Part shown: positions 36,600-45,194 of the stretch, piece by piece | Layout of the letters: every line of letters begins with the position of its first letter | Position numbering within the stretch: position 1 is the stretch's first letter | Origin: Micromonospora sp. MP36 | GTDB taxonomy: Bacteria > Actinomycetota > Actinomycetes > Mycobacteriales > Micromonosporaceae | Reading direction: 5' to 3' | Assembly: GCF_008119785.1 (NCBI RefSeq) | Contig: NZ_VSFA01000005.1 | Location: 1 to 64,000, forward strand | Length of the DNA stretch: 64,000 bases | Notes under the pieces: generated by a model | The model's input: only the letters and a program-made list of their open reading frames with translations | Database searches by the model: none | What the model was told of the DNA's origin: nothing | Translations under genes and position numbers: made by a program

Positions 36600-37706
36600 T
36601 CACTCCGCCAGCACCACCACCTCGACCCGCTGCACCAGGTTGTTGGCGAAACCACCCCGGTTCCACGGCTGCTCCACCGGCTGGGTGCGCCCGGAGGCGT
36701 CGGTCGCCCGCGCGCCCAGCGCGTAGCGCCCCGGCGTCGGGTGCCACTCGACGTGCCAGCGTCGCCACGCCCACTCACCCCCGGTCGGCCCGTCCAGGGT
36801 CGCCGGCACCCACGTCGTACCGCCGTCGAAGGTCACCTCCACCGCCGTGACCGGGGCGTGGCCCGACCAGGCCCGACCGTCCACCATGCACGGACCGGCC
36901 CGCAGCACCCGGGTGCGCGACATGAAGTCCGGGAAGCCCGGCGGGCGGACCAGAGCCCGGGGCTCGATCCGGGTCACCGGCACGCCCGGGTCGTCGGCGT
37001 CCTGCCGCAGCCGGTACGCCACGGCGTTCTGGTAGCCGTCGAACGGCTCCGTCACCACCCGCACGTTCCGCAGCCACTTCACGTGCGCCATGCCGTACCA
37101 GCCGGGCACGATCAGCCGCAGCGGCGCGCCGTGCTGGGGCAGTAGGGGAGCACCGTTCATCTCGTACGCGAGCAGCACCTCCTCGCGCAGCGCGTCCGCG
37201 ACCGGCAGCGCCCGCTGGTAGTCCTGCTCAACGCCGCGCTCCACGCCGTGGTCCGCCCCGGTGAACACCACGTCCACCGCGTCGGCGGCGAGCCCGGCCT
37301 CGCGCAGCAGCGGCGCCAGCGGCGTACCGGTCCACTCCGCGTTGCCCACCGCCTCCACCAGCCACGGCTGGCTGACCGGTCGCGGGTGCAGCAACGCCCG
37401 CCCGTTGCCGGCGCACTCCAGGGTGACCCGGTGGGTGACCCGGGGCCGCTCCCGCAGCGCGGCCAGGTCCAGGGCGAGCGGCTGCCGCACCGCGCCGTCG
37501 ACGGTCAACGTGTGCGCCACCGGGTCCACGTCCGGGATGTCGTAGTGGATGAGCAGGTAGTGCAAGCCGGCCGGGGTCACGTCGTAGCGGAGCGCCTCCA
37601 GCGGGATCCCGTGGTTGCGCGCGGCCAGTTGGAGTTCCTCGGCGCTGATCGCCTCGCCCGGCCCGGCCACCCGGGAAGGGCGGCTGACGTCGTCCACAGT
37701 GGTCAT
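36600..37706 (-). CDS. Sulfite oxidase-like molybdopterin enzyme
   Basis: The protein has 368 residues. An oxidoreductase molybdopterin-binding domain (about 40-235) carries the molybdenum-ligating cysteine C98 in 'VTLECAGNGR', and 'GYGM/PGWYGMAHVKWL'-type residues. The C-terminal Mo-co dimerisation domain (about 260-360) is seen in 'VTAVEVTFDGGTTWVPATL' and 'GGFANN'. No heme domain or signal peptide is present, so it is probably a cytoplasmic sulfite-dehydrogenase-like enzyme with another electron acceptor. The start overlaps the methyltransferase stop as ATGA, so the two are co-translated. Confidence 0.9.
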   Translation of the reverse strand: MTTVDDVSRPSRVAGPGEAISAEELQLAARNHGIPLEALRYDVTPAGLHYLLIHYDIPDVDPVAHTLTVDGAVRQPLALDLAALRERPRVTHRVTLECAGNGRALLHPRPVSQPWLVEAVGNAEWTGTPLAPLLREAGLAADAVDVVFTGADHGVERGVEQDYQRALPVADALREEVLLAYEMNGAPLLPQHGAPLRLIVPGWYGMAHVKWLRNVRVVTEPFDGYQNAVAYRLRQDADDPGVPVTRIEPRALVRPPGFPDFMSRTRVLRAGPCMVDGRAWSGHAPVTAVEVTFDGGTTWVPATLDGPTGGEWAWRRWHVEWHPTPGRYALGARATDASGRTQPVEQPWNRGGFANNLVQRVEVVVLAE

Positions 37707-38377
37707 CTCGGCTCCCTCGGGTCGGCCAGGGACGGCTCACGCCGGTCGTGGCCGACGAACTCGAACATCCGCACGCCGGCCGCCAGCGAACGGGGCGTAC
37801 CGGTGAACCGGTGCACGCCCACCCACACCCCGTCGGCGGGGCGGCTCACCGCGACCGGGGTGAACCCCGCCTCGGCGAACCAGTCGCAGATGGTGCGCAC
37901 CAGATCCGGCTCCCGACGGTGCCGGGTCCAGAAGACCGTGCCGCCGGTGGCGCAGAGCGCGGCGCAGTGCCGCACCGTGGCCCGGATATCGGCGTCGACG
38001 ATGTTGCCGAACACCCCGCACACCAGCACGAGGTCGGCCGGGACGAGGTCCGCGTACCGGTCGGTCAGCGCCGCGTCTCCCGCCACCACCTCCACCCCGG
38101 TGAGGCCGGCCTCGGCGACGGCTGCCCGGGCCACCGCGACGTTGCGCTGATCCAACTCGACCAGCCGGGCGATGACGTCGTCCCGCCGGGGATGGGCGGC
38201 GAGCACCGGGATCAGATCCCGCCCCTGGCCGGCGCAGAGACTGATCACCCGCAGCGGACCGGCCGGCGCAACGTCCAGCGCGTCCCGGATCCGGCCCCGC
38301 AGCTCGGCGAGACGTCGGGACAGCGCCGAGTCGGGCTGGTCGTAGTCGGCATGCCAGGCGTACCAGTCCTTCGTCAC
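37703..38377 (-). CDS. Class I SAM-dependent methyltransferase
   Basis: The protein has 224 residues from the GTG at 38377 (VTKDWYAWHADYD). No ribosome binding site precedes it, but TATGCT sits about ten bases upstream, so the mRNA may be leaderless. Motif I is 'RVISLCAGQGRDLIPVLA'; motif II acidic 'ARLVELDQRNV'; 'VVAGDAALTDRY' and 'ADLVLVCGVFGNI' complete the SAM fold. The acceptor is unknown. Overlap with the sulfite-oxidase-like gene suggests a shared process, which is inference. Confidence 0.85.
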   Translation of the reverse strand: MTKDWYAWHADYDQPDSALSRRLAELRGRIRDALDVAPAGPLRVISLCAGQGRDLIPVLAAHPRRDDVIARLVELDQRNVAVARAAVAEAGLTGVEVVAGDAALTDRYADLVPADLVLVCGVFGNIVDADIRATVRHCAALCATGGTVFWTRHRREPDLVRTICDWFAEAGFTPVAVSRPADGVWVGVHRFTGTPRSLAAGVRMFEFVGHDRREPSLADPREPR

Positions 38378-38508
38378 GCGGCCAGCATAGGGGCCGCCGC
38401 TTACCAGATCCGTCCCGCGCACGGGAGCCATCCACAGCTCACCCGTCGTCCACAGTCACCGCGCCCGCCGGTCGCGGCGACACCACTTGTGACGGCAGGC
38501 TGGTCGAC

Positions 38509-39165
38509 GTGTCGAGCCTGCTACGCCGGGCCACCACGGCCCTCGGACTCCTGCTGCTGGTCGTCCCAGTCCCCGCCGGGCCGCGACCGGCCGCGGCCTC
38601 CGCCGGGGCCACGTTCGCCCCACCATCCGACCGGGCGGCGCCCCGACCGCTGCCGCCCACCGTCCCCGCCGGGGACCCTCGACCGCCGGCCGACCCGGCG
38701 TCACCCGGCCCATCCGGCGTCGCGCGATTCGGCTGGCCGCTCGCCGGCACCCCCCGACCGGTACGCCGGTTCGACCCGCCGCCGCAGCCGTGGCTGCCCG
38801 GCCACCGCGGCGTCGACCTGGCCGCCGCCCCCGGCGTCGACCTGGCCGCCGCCCCCGGCGTCGAGGTCCGCGCCGCCGGCGCCGGGATCGTGCTCTTCGC
38901 GGGCCCGGTGGCCGGGCGCCCCGTGGTCACCGTCGGGCACGCCGACGGGCTACGCACCACCTACGAACCCGTGGACCCCCGCCTCCCGGCCGGCACCCCG
39001 GTCGGTGCCGGCACGCCGATCAGCAGCCTGCGCGCCCGCCACCCCGACTGCCCGGCCGCGGCGTGCCTGCACTGGGGGCTGCGCCGGGGCGAGGAGTACC
39101 TCGACCCGCTGGCCCTGCTCGGGCTCGGCCCGGTCCGGCTGCTGCCGCTCGACGGCAGACCCTAG
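38509..39165 (+). CDS. M23-family (LytM-like) peptidase with local duplication
   Basis: The protein has 218 residues, with a signal peptide (residues about 1-30, AxA site near 'AAASA') and a Pro-rich linker. The M23 fold is marked by 'GWPLAG', the zinc motif HxxxD in 'GHRGVD' and the second motif around 'CLHWGLRRGEEYLDPL', a CLHWG variant common in actinomycetes. Such enzymes cut peptidoglycan cross-links or activate other hydrolases. The octapeptide VDLAAAPG occurs twice in tandem just after the first zinc ligands; the 24 bases are identical at 38812-38835 and 38836-38859. The stop overlaps the convergent aminotransferase gene end by four bases. Confidence 0.88.
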   Translation: MSSLLRRATTALGLLLLVVPVPAGPRPAAASAGATFAPPSDRAAPRPLPPTVPAGDPRPPADPASPGPSGVARFGWPLAGTPRPVRRFDPPPQPWLPGHRGVDLAAAPGVDLAAAPGVEVRAAGAGIVLFAGPVAGRPVVTVGHADGLRTTYEPVDPRLPAGTPVGAGTPISSLRARHPDCPAAACLHWGLRRGEEYLDPLALLGLGPVRLLPLDGRP

Positions 39166-40337
39166 GCCAGGAGGGCGGGGAGACGCGCGGCCAACCGGTC
39201 GTACTCCTCGGGGGTGTTGTAGACCTGGCCGCACAGGCGCAGCCAGCCCTGACCGTGCCACGAAGCCACCGAGACCTCGGCGGCGAGCCGTTCCGCGATC
39301 CGGGCACGCAGCTCCCGGGCCGCATCGATCGTCGGGGCGGCGCCCGGCGGCAGCGGGACGAGCCGCATGGCGACCGCCGGTCCGCCGGGCTCCAGCAGGT
39401 CGGCCGGCGCCACCCCGAGCGCGTCCCCGACCACCCGTTGCCCGTACGCGGCCAGCGCGGCATTGTGCGCGCGTACCCGGTCCAGGCCCAGGGTACGCAG
39501 GGTGAACAGGCCCACCGGGGCGGCCAGCCAGGCGGTGTAGTCCAACGTCGCCTGCCACTCCACCCGAGTGGGAAAGCCGCTGTCCTGCTCCCAGGAGACC
39601 ACCAACGGTTGGATCCGCTCCCGCCACCCCTCGGCCACCACCAGCGCGGCGGTGCCCCGCGGCGCGTACGCCCACTTGTGCAGGTTGCCCACCCAGAAGT
39701 CCGCACCGATCGAAGCCACACTGATCGGCAGCATGCCCGGAGCGTGCGCCCCGTCGACCAGCACCGGCACCCCGTGCTCCCGAGCCACCCCGACGATCGC
39801 CGCCGTCGGGAAGAGCCGGGCGGTGGGCGAGGTGATCTGGTCCACGATCAGCAGCTTGGTACGCCCGGGACGCAGCCCGGCCCGGATGATCTCCACCACC
39901 TCCTCGTCGGAGGCGGTCAGCGGCACCGGCAGGGTCCGGGACACCGCCCCGGTCCGCCGGCACTCCCGCGCCACCGAGAAGGCGACCGCCCCGTACCCGT
40001 GGTCGGTGGTCACCACCTCGTCGCCGGGGCGGAGGCCGAGCGACTGGAGCACCACGGCCACGCCCGTGGTGGCGTTGCCCACCAGCGCCGTACCGTCCGG
40101 GTCGGCGCCCAGGAAGGTGGCCAGATGCCGCCGGGTGTGGGCGATCCGATCGACGAGGCCCTGGGTGAAGAAGCGGAGCGGGTTGGCCTCCATCTCGTCG
40201 CGCAGGCGCTGCTGGGCCCGCTGCACGCCGATCGGCACCGCGCCGAACGACCCGTGGTTGAGATGGCTGACCGACGGATCGAGAGAGAAGAGCAGCCGAG
40301 CACCGGGGATCGGCTCGGGCGGCTGCGGGACCGTCAT
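39162..40337 (-). CDS. Class V aminotransferase-like PLP enzyme (isopenicillin N epimerase type)
   Basis: The protein has 391 residues. Fold-type I PLP features: 'LNHGSFGAVP' N-terminus, phosphate-cup 'GNATTGVAVV', 'LIVDQITSPTARLFP', PLP-ring aspartate D195 in 'VLVDGAHAPGM', and the Schiff-base lysine K221 in 'GNLHKWAYAPRG'. This combination matches the isopenicillin-N-epimerase/selenocysteine-lyase-like group. The reaction is not known. It is transcribed away from yraN and after xerC, 85 bp apart. Confidence 0.9.
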   Translation of the reverse strand: MTVPQPPEPIPGARLLFSLDPSVSHLNHGSFGAVPIGVQRAQQRLRDEMEANPLRFFTQGLVDRIAHTRRHLATFLGADPDGTALVGNATTGVAVVLQSLGLRPGDEVVTTDHGYGAVAFSVARECRRTGAVSRTLPVPLTASDEEVVEIIRAGLRPGRTKLLIVDQITSPTARLFPTAAIVGVAREHGVPVLVDGAHAPGMLPISVASIGADFWVGNLHKWAYAPRGTAALVVAEGWRERIQPLVVSWEQDSGFPTRVEWQATLDYTAWLAAPVGLFTLRTLGLDRVRAHNAALAAYGQRVVGDALGVAPADLLEPGGPAVAMRLVPLPPGAAPTIDAARELRARIAERLAAEVSVASWHGQGWLRLCGQVYNTPEEYDRLAARLPALLA

Positions 40338-40422
40338 CCGTTGATCGTAGCCCGCCGTGGATCATCAACTCGCGGTTCGCCGCGAGGCCCTGCCGTGGTC
40401 GACCGGCGGAGCTCTCCCGCCG

Positions 40423-41610
40423 TCAGGCCCGCGGGTGCGCCTGCCGGTACGCCGCGCGCAGCCGCTCCACCGAGACGTGCGTGTAGATCTGGGTGCTAGC
40501 CAGCGACGAGTGACCGAGCAACTCCTGCACGGCCCGCAGGTCCGCCCCGCCCTCCAGCAGGTGGGTGGCCGCGGAGTGCCGCAACCCGTGCGGGGTGGTG
40601 CGGGGCAGGCCGGCGGCCTCGGCGTAGCCGGCGACGATCCGACGGGCGGTGGTCGGGTTGAGCCGCCCGCCACGCGCCCCGAGGAGCAGCGCGGCCCCCG
40701 AACCGGGGCCGGCCAGGGCGGGGCGGCCCTGGCTGAGCCAGGCGTCCAACGCGCGCTGCGCCGGCACCCCGTACGGCACGGCCCTTTCCCGGCCGCCCTT
40801 GCCCAGCACGCGTACCACCCGACGGGCGTGGTCGACGTCCGTGACGTCCAGGCCGCACGCCTCGCTGATCCGTACCCCTGTGCCATAGAGCAGTTCGAGC
40901 AGCACCCGGTCGCGAAGCAGCACGGCGTCGTCGCCCCCGGGACTCCCCTGGGCGGTCGCGTGGGCGGTCGCGGTGCCCTCGTCGACTCCGTCCCGGGTGG
41001 TGCCCGCTATTCGGCCGGAGCCTCCGGTCGGCCTGGCGCCGCCGGTCGTCCCAGTGTCGCCGGTCGGCCCGGCGCCGTCGGCCGGCCTGGCGGCGGTGGT
41101 CGGCCTGGCGGTGGTCCGTCCGCCGGTGGTGGCCCGGACTTCCGGGGCGCCCAGCCGGACGACGTCCTGGTCGGCGGCCCGAACATGCGGGGCGTCCATC
41201 AGAGCGGCGGCCTGGTCGGCCCGCAGGACCGTGGGCAGCTCCCGGTGGGCGCGGGGACTGGTCAGCGGGGCGGCCACGTCGGCGGTGAGCAGACCGGCCC
41301 GGTGGGCCCACCCACTGAAGGTGCGGGCGACGGCGGCCCGGCGGGCCAGCGAGGTCCGCGCCGCACCCATCGTCCGCTGCTTCGCCAACCAGCTGCGCAG
41401 CACCGCGAGGTCCAGCTCCGCCAGGTCAGCGCAGCCCATCCGTACCGCGTGGTCGAGCAGGGACACCAGGTCCGTCACGTACGCCCGCACGGTGTGCGCG
41501 GACCGGTTGCGTACCCCGGCCAGATGGTCCGCGAAGGCGTCCACGGCCTCCCGCATCTGCGGTGGCAGCGCCTCGTGCGCCGCCCGGGTGCTGTGCCGCT
41601 CGCCGCTCAT
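40423..41610 (-). CDS. xerC: Tyrosine recombinase XerC with a low-complexity insert
   Basis: XerC with XerD resolves chromosome dimers at dif. The ATG at 41610 (MSGERHSTRAAH) gives 395 residues, about 80-90 more than usual. The SAM-like core-binding domain spans about 18-110. The catalytic domain has R in 'GTGVRISE', K in 'LGKGGRERAVP', H-x-x-R in 'HGLRHSAATH', H in 'LGHSSLASTQ' and nucleophile Y in 'QIYTHV'. Between them, at the join of the two domains, residues about 142-228 (DNA 40927-41187) form a Thr/Gly/Pro/Arg-rich segment with little order. All catalytic residues remain, so the protein is probably active. Confidence 0.93.
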   Translation of the reverse strand: MSGERHSTRAAHEALPPQMREAVDAFADHLAGVRNRSAHTVRAYVTDLVSLLDHAVRMGCADLAELDLAVLRSWLAKQRTMGAARTSLARRAAVARTFSGWAHRAGLLTADVAAPLTSPRAHRELPTVLRADQAAALMDAPHVRAADQDVVRLGAPEVRATTGGRTTARPTTAARPADGAGPTGDTGTTGGARPTGGSGRIAGTTRDGVDEGTATAHATAQGSPGGDDAVLLRDRVLLELLYGTGVRISEACGLDVTDVDHARRVVRVLGKGGRERAVPYGVPAQRALDAWLSQGRPALAGPGSGAALLLGARGGRLNPTTARRIVAGYAEAAGLPRTTPHGLRHSAATHLLEGGADLRAVQELLGHSSLASTQIYTHVSVERLRAAYRQAHPRA

Positions 41611-42100
41611 CGACGCCTCCGTCCCCGCCCCGAGGTCGTCGCGGGTTCGATCAGCCGGCAGGGCGGCGCGTCGGCGTGCCACGGGATGCCTCCACGACTC
41701 CGGCGGCCCCTGCTGTCGGCGGACACCGGACCAGCCTACGGGCGCGACCGCCGGCGAGCACCCCACGCCGCCAGTCACGCCCGTCACCAACCACGGGGTG
41801 TCACGCCGCCCGCGCGGCACCATGCGGGGCGGACCGACGGGGCGGGGACGCCGCCAGCCGCAGGTCGGGGTGGCTGACCGGGGCCTGGACAGGGGAAACT
41901 GGCCATACGAAGAGGACAGTGGCAGCGCCGGCCGGGCCTTTCGGGTGGGCGTCGCTGCCGGCAGGCGCCGCCGCCAGGGCGGGCGGCCGGGGTGCCCCGT
42001 GGCGGGACAGGTCCCGGCACGGCGGCGCGGAAGGGTGACTCGCGAGTCGGATACAGGCGTCGGTCCAGGCGAGCGACGCGAGCGGGAGGAGGAACCGGGC
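41611..42100. other. 490-bp intergenic region between xerC and a small plus-strand gene
   Basis: No gene is supported; open frames here lack start signals and coding character. It holds the xerC promoter region. Near its right end is a perfect palindrome GACTCGCGAGTC (42037-42048) followed by GGATACAGG (GATACA as possible -10). GGGAGGAGG (42084-42092) follows and serves the next gene. Confidence 0.55.
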
Positions 42101-42442
42101 GTGGGTGTGGATGCCGTCCTCTACCGGCTGGTGCGCGCCGGGCCCGCGCGTCACCGGCCGTCGTACGTCGCGTCGGAGGTGGTCGCAGACCCGGACGACG
42201 TGCTGCTGGACCTGCTCAAGCGGGTGCGGGGCGGGGGTCGTACGCCGCTGCTGGACCGGGTCGACCCGCTCGGCGAACTGGTGGTGGACGCCGAGGCGAC
42301 CCCGCAACTGCTCGCCGAGCTGCGCTGCCTGGCCGAGGTGGCCCGGACGCCCGCGGAGGTCACGCAGATCCGCCGGTTGGCGCTGCTCGCGCGGCGTTGC
42401 CTGGAGAGGCGGGACGTCGAGATCCGCTTCGAGGGCGACTGA
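42101..42442 (+). CDS. Hypothetical 113-residue protein
   Basis: The GTG at 42101 has GGGAGGAGG eight bases upstream. The protein (MGVDAVLYRLVRAG start) is predicted helical, with Arg/Leu-rich stretches and no membrane segment, zinc site or catalytic motif. G/C-rich third positions support real coding. It converges on the dprA remnant, whose end is six bases away. I do not recognise a family. Its position between xerC and the competence locus suggests it may be a lineage-specific neighbour rather than part of the insertion. Confidence 0.6.
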   Translation: MGVDAVLYRLVRAGPARHRPSYVASEVVADPDDVLLDLLKRVRGGGRTPLLDRVDPLGELVVDAEATPQLLAELRCLAEVARTPAEVTQIRRLALLARRCLERRDVEIRFEGD

Positions 42443-42448
42443 GCTCGG

Positions 42449-42793
42449 TCACGTCGGTGTGCCCGTGCTGCTGGCGGCACGGCCCGCGTTCTTGTCGGGC
42501 GGCGCCAGGGCGTAGCCGGCGTCGCGGCGTACCACCATGGCCAGCTCCTCCAACATGGACAGCTTCCGCATGGCCGTGCGGAGCCACCCCGACGCGGGCC
42601 GCGACCCTCTCCAGGCTGACCGCCTTCCGCCGGGGCAGCGCCTCCAGCACCTGGGTCGCCTCGTCGTCGAGCTGGTCCCGCAGGCGTTCGGGTGCCCGGG
42701 CCGGCGGTGCCAGGTCGTATCCGATCCGCCCACCTCCTCGAGCACGTGCGCGACCCCGGTGACCAGCCGGGCCTTGGTGTGCTCGCGCAGCAG
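42449..42793 (-). pseudogene. dprA: dprA remnant (3' end, frameshifted)
   Basis: Reading on the minus strand right after the recombinase stop, the same frame gives '[22 protein letters not shown]', matching the end of the DprA Rossmann domain. The similarity then continues in another frame as 'RIGYDLAPP...[13 protein letters not shown]...[14 protein letters not shown]'. It returns to the first frame as '[29 protein letters not shown]' (broken here by residue omissions). The last two parts are the DprA winged-helix domain. The N-terminal two-thirds is missing and two compensating frameshifts are present (near 42718-42730 and 42575-42585). DprA loads RecA on incoming single-stranded DNA; this copy cannot be functional. 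Confidence 0.8.
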
Positions 42794-43385
42794 TCAGCCC
42801 CTCCACGCGATGTCGACCGTGGACGGATCGAAGTACGAGCTGCCCGGTGTCCAGCCGGGCGGCCGGCCGTTCCGGGTGCGGTGGATCGTCACCGTCATCA
42901 GCGTGTCAACGGCCGCCCGGCGCCGGTGCAGGTCGAGCGCTTCCCACGCCTCGCCCGGGTCGGCTGCCCCGATCAGGCCGGCCAGCGTGTCGTCTCGCCC
43001 CGTGGCGGCCATCTGCTGTTCAAGCTCGGCGAGCCGGGCGCGCAGCCGCTCGGAGCCCTCGCGCAGCTGCCGGACGTCGATCGCGCCGTCGGCGTACGCG
43101 GTGGCCAGCCCGTCGAGCCGCTCGCGCAGCGCGGCGGCGTCCAGCTGCAGCGCGGCTGAGTCGGGCCGGTGCCGGCCGGCGAGCAGCTCAGCGACGTCAG
43201 GCCGGGACAGCCGCTCGACCACGATCGCGCCGACGTACGCGTCCAGCTCCGTGGCGTTCCGGCTGACGCACCGACTCGCCTTGCAGGTGTACGACGGAAC
43301 GCCCCGCCGGGCGCTGTTCTGCAGCGTCGCCCGCATCGGCTCGCCGCACACGCCGCACAGCGCCAGACCGGACAGCAGCCACCGA
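42794..43385 (-). pseudogene. C-terminal half of a large serine recombinase
   Basis: About 197 codons remain, beginning '[18 protein letters not shown]', the start of the recombinase zinc-ribbon (CxxC, then '[20 protein letters not shown]' with its cysteines), followed by a coiled coil '[12 protein letters not shown]' and '[12 protein letters not shown]' before TGA. The catalytic serine resolvase domain and the recombinase domain are absent. The 5' edge abuts the last codons of yraN and the 3' edge abuts the dprA remnant. It is a relic of a phage or integrative element of the phiC31/TG1-type integrase class. Confidence 0.85.
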
Positions 43386-43739
43386 GGCGCCCTTCAGGTG
43401 CTCGACCCGGGCCGGACCGGCGGCGGGCAGCCGGACTTCGAGGACGTCGAAGCGGATCTCGTCGGCGCTGGTGCCGGTCTCGGCCAGCCACCGGGCGGCC
43501 AGGCCGCGCAGCTGACGCGCCTTCGCCGGCACCACCGCCTCGGCCGGGCTGCCGAAGTCCTTGCTCCGGCGGGTCTTCACCTCGCAGAACGCGAGCACCT
43601 CGCCCTCCCAGGCGATGACGTCGATCTCGTCGTCGGGGCAGCGCCGGTTCCGGGCGACTGGGCGCAGCCCCACCTCGATCAGGTGCCGGACCGCGCACCG
43701 CTCGCCGTACGCGCCGACGGCGTGGTTCCGCTTCGTCAT
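43197..43739 (-). CDS. yraN: YraN/UPF0102 nuclease-fold protein with a foreign C-terminal tail
   Basis: The ATG at 43739 gives [14 protein letters not shown]. Residues 1-118 are a normal YraN: '[29 protein letters not shown]', where D-x(n)-E-x-K fits a PD-(D/E)xK nuclease core, and '[16 protein letters not shown]'. The family normally ends shortly after 'VEHLKGA' with F and stop. Here, at about 43385, the natural end is replaced by recombinase DNA, and the frame runs on for 62 unrelated codons (out of frame with the recombinase) to 43197. The fold core is intact, so activity may be retained. YraN's cellular role is not established. Confidence 0.85.
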   Translation of the reverse strand: MTKRNHAVGAYGERCAVRHLIEVGLRPVARNRRCPDDEIDVIAWEGEVLAFCEVKTRRSKDFGSPAEAVVPAKARQLRGLAARWLAETGTSADEIRFDVLEVRLPAAGPARVEHLKGASVAAVRSGAVRRVRRADAGDAAEQRPAGRSVVHLQGESVRQPERHGAGRVRRRDRGRAAVPA

Positions 43740-43961
43740 GCCGCCCACCGTGCGGCCCGGCCGTCCGGGACGCGGGTCCCGAGCCGGCCGCCTGTGGACG
43801 ACGGGGCGTCCTGTGGACGGGCGGACCATCATGCCTCCGCCGTGTTAGGGAGCGTCGCCGGAATGTGTCCCGTTATGCGCTGGTATCCACCCCTGACCTG
43901 CGGAAATGTCATTCTGGCGGCCGGTGGCGTGCGGGACGCCGGGTCGCATACCGTGCCGGTC

Positions 43962-44870
43962 GTGGACGGACGACGGAGCTTTCCTGAAGATCAGCAGGGG
44001 CCGCGCTGGAGCGACCCCGGGTACGCCGATCCGGACTGGCGCGCCGCTGGCGAGCCGCGCTACCGGGCCGACGATGTCTCGGCCCCCGAGCAGCGCTCCG
44101 GCGGCGAGAGCCGGTACGCCGACCCGGCGCGGTTCGGTGCGGCCGACCCGCTGGGCGACGACACCGAGAGCTACCGGCGGTCGCGCCGGCTGGACGACTC
44201 GGGGGAGATCTCCGGCGGGCTGCCGGGCGGCCGACGGGCGGTCCGTGAGGCCGGCGATCCGTACGGCGGGGCGTCGCGGGACGGTGCGGGGGATCCGCTC
44301 GGGGCCGACCTGCGGCACCCCGGTCCGCTCGCCGGCTACCCGATCGTCGAGCCGGCCCGTCCGGTCGAGCCCGTGTCCGCCGGCCCGGCACCGCTCACCG
44401 TCGGGGACCGGCCGGGACACGGTGCGCCCACGCCGCTGATCGTGGGGGAGCGGCCCGTCGGGGCCGCTCCGGAGGTGGTGGGCGGGCCGGTGCCGCACCC
44501 GCTGGAGATGCCGACCGGCCCGATGCCCTCGGTGGCGCCGCGGCTGGACGGACCGCCGCCCGGCGACGGTGTCTACCGGACCCGCCGGCCGGCGCTCGCG
44601 GTGCTGCTGACGCTGCTGGTGCTGGTCCTGGAGGTTCCGGCGGTGCGGGTGCTGCTGCGGGGCGTGGTGGGTGACCCGGTCTCCACCTCGCACGTGGTGG
44701 TGGGCATGTTCCTGGTGGTCGGGCTGCCGATCTTCGGCGCCGGCCTGTACGGGCTGCGCACCGGCGGCCTGGCCCTCGCCGACGGCAGCCGTGGCTGGCT
44801 GCGGCCGCCGACGGCGTACCTGACAGTCGGGTTGGTGCTCTTCGTCGCGGCGGCGCTCGCCGCCCGCTGA
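43962..44870 (+). CDS. Hypothetical membrane protein with Pro/Asp-rich N-terminal region
   Basis: The protein has 302 residues from the GTG at 43962; a GTG nine bases earlier is possible. No ribosome binding site is seen, but CATACC lies about 12 bases upstream, suggesting a leaderless mRNA. Residues 1-205 are acidic, Arg/Pro/Gly-rich and probably disordered with loose 'YADP' repeats. Three hydrophobic helices follow (about 208-228, 238-262, 280-300). No known domain is recognised. It lies divergently from yraN and upstream of rpsB. Confidence 0.7.
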   Translation: MDGRRSFPEDQQGPRWSDPGYADPDWRAAGEPRYRADDVSAPEQRSGGESRYADPARFGAADPLGDDTESYRRSRRLDDSGEISGGLPGGRRAVREAGDPYGGASRDGAGDPLGADLRHPGPLAGYPIVEPARPVEPVSAGPAPLTVGDRPGHGAPTPLIVGERPVGAAPEVVGGPVPHPLEMPTGPMPSVAPRLDGPPPGDGVYRTRRPALAVLLTLLVLVLEVPAVRVLLRGVVGDPVSTSHVVVGMFLVVGLPIFGAGLYGLRTGGLALADGSRGWLRPPTAYLTVGLVLFVAAALAAR

Positions 44871-45194
44871 CCTCCCGCGCGGCAAGATCCACACCGGGTC
44901 GCCGAGCTGGCGCGATCAACTCGCGTGCCATACCCCCACCTCGGCGACCTGGAGTCGAGGGCAGGACGGGCGTTCCCGCACCCCGGGACCGGCGTACGCG
45001 GAAAGGGCGTACACTGGTCGACTGGCGACCGCCTCGCGCGGTCGACCTCGCGCGCCTTCTCCACGGACACCCTCGTGGGGCGACGGCCTCCCTGGTCCCG
45101 ATCTTGATCGGGCCCGTCACGGCCGGCGACCGGGCGCCAGGACGCCCGGCCGCCGGCCGGGCGGGACAACCAGGGATCGCAAGGAGTACCCATC
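44871..45194 (+). other. Intergenic region and rpsB leader
   Basis: This 324-bp region contains the rpsB promoter and leader. TACACT at 45010-45015 (GGGCGTACACTGG) is a good -10 match; a clear -35 is not seen. The inverted repeats GGGCGCC/GGCCGGCG near 45131-45165 are GC-rich and could form leader structure. The rpsB ribosome binding site AAGGAG is at 45181-45186. Confidence 0.5.
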
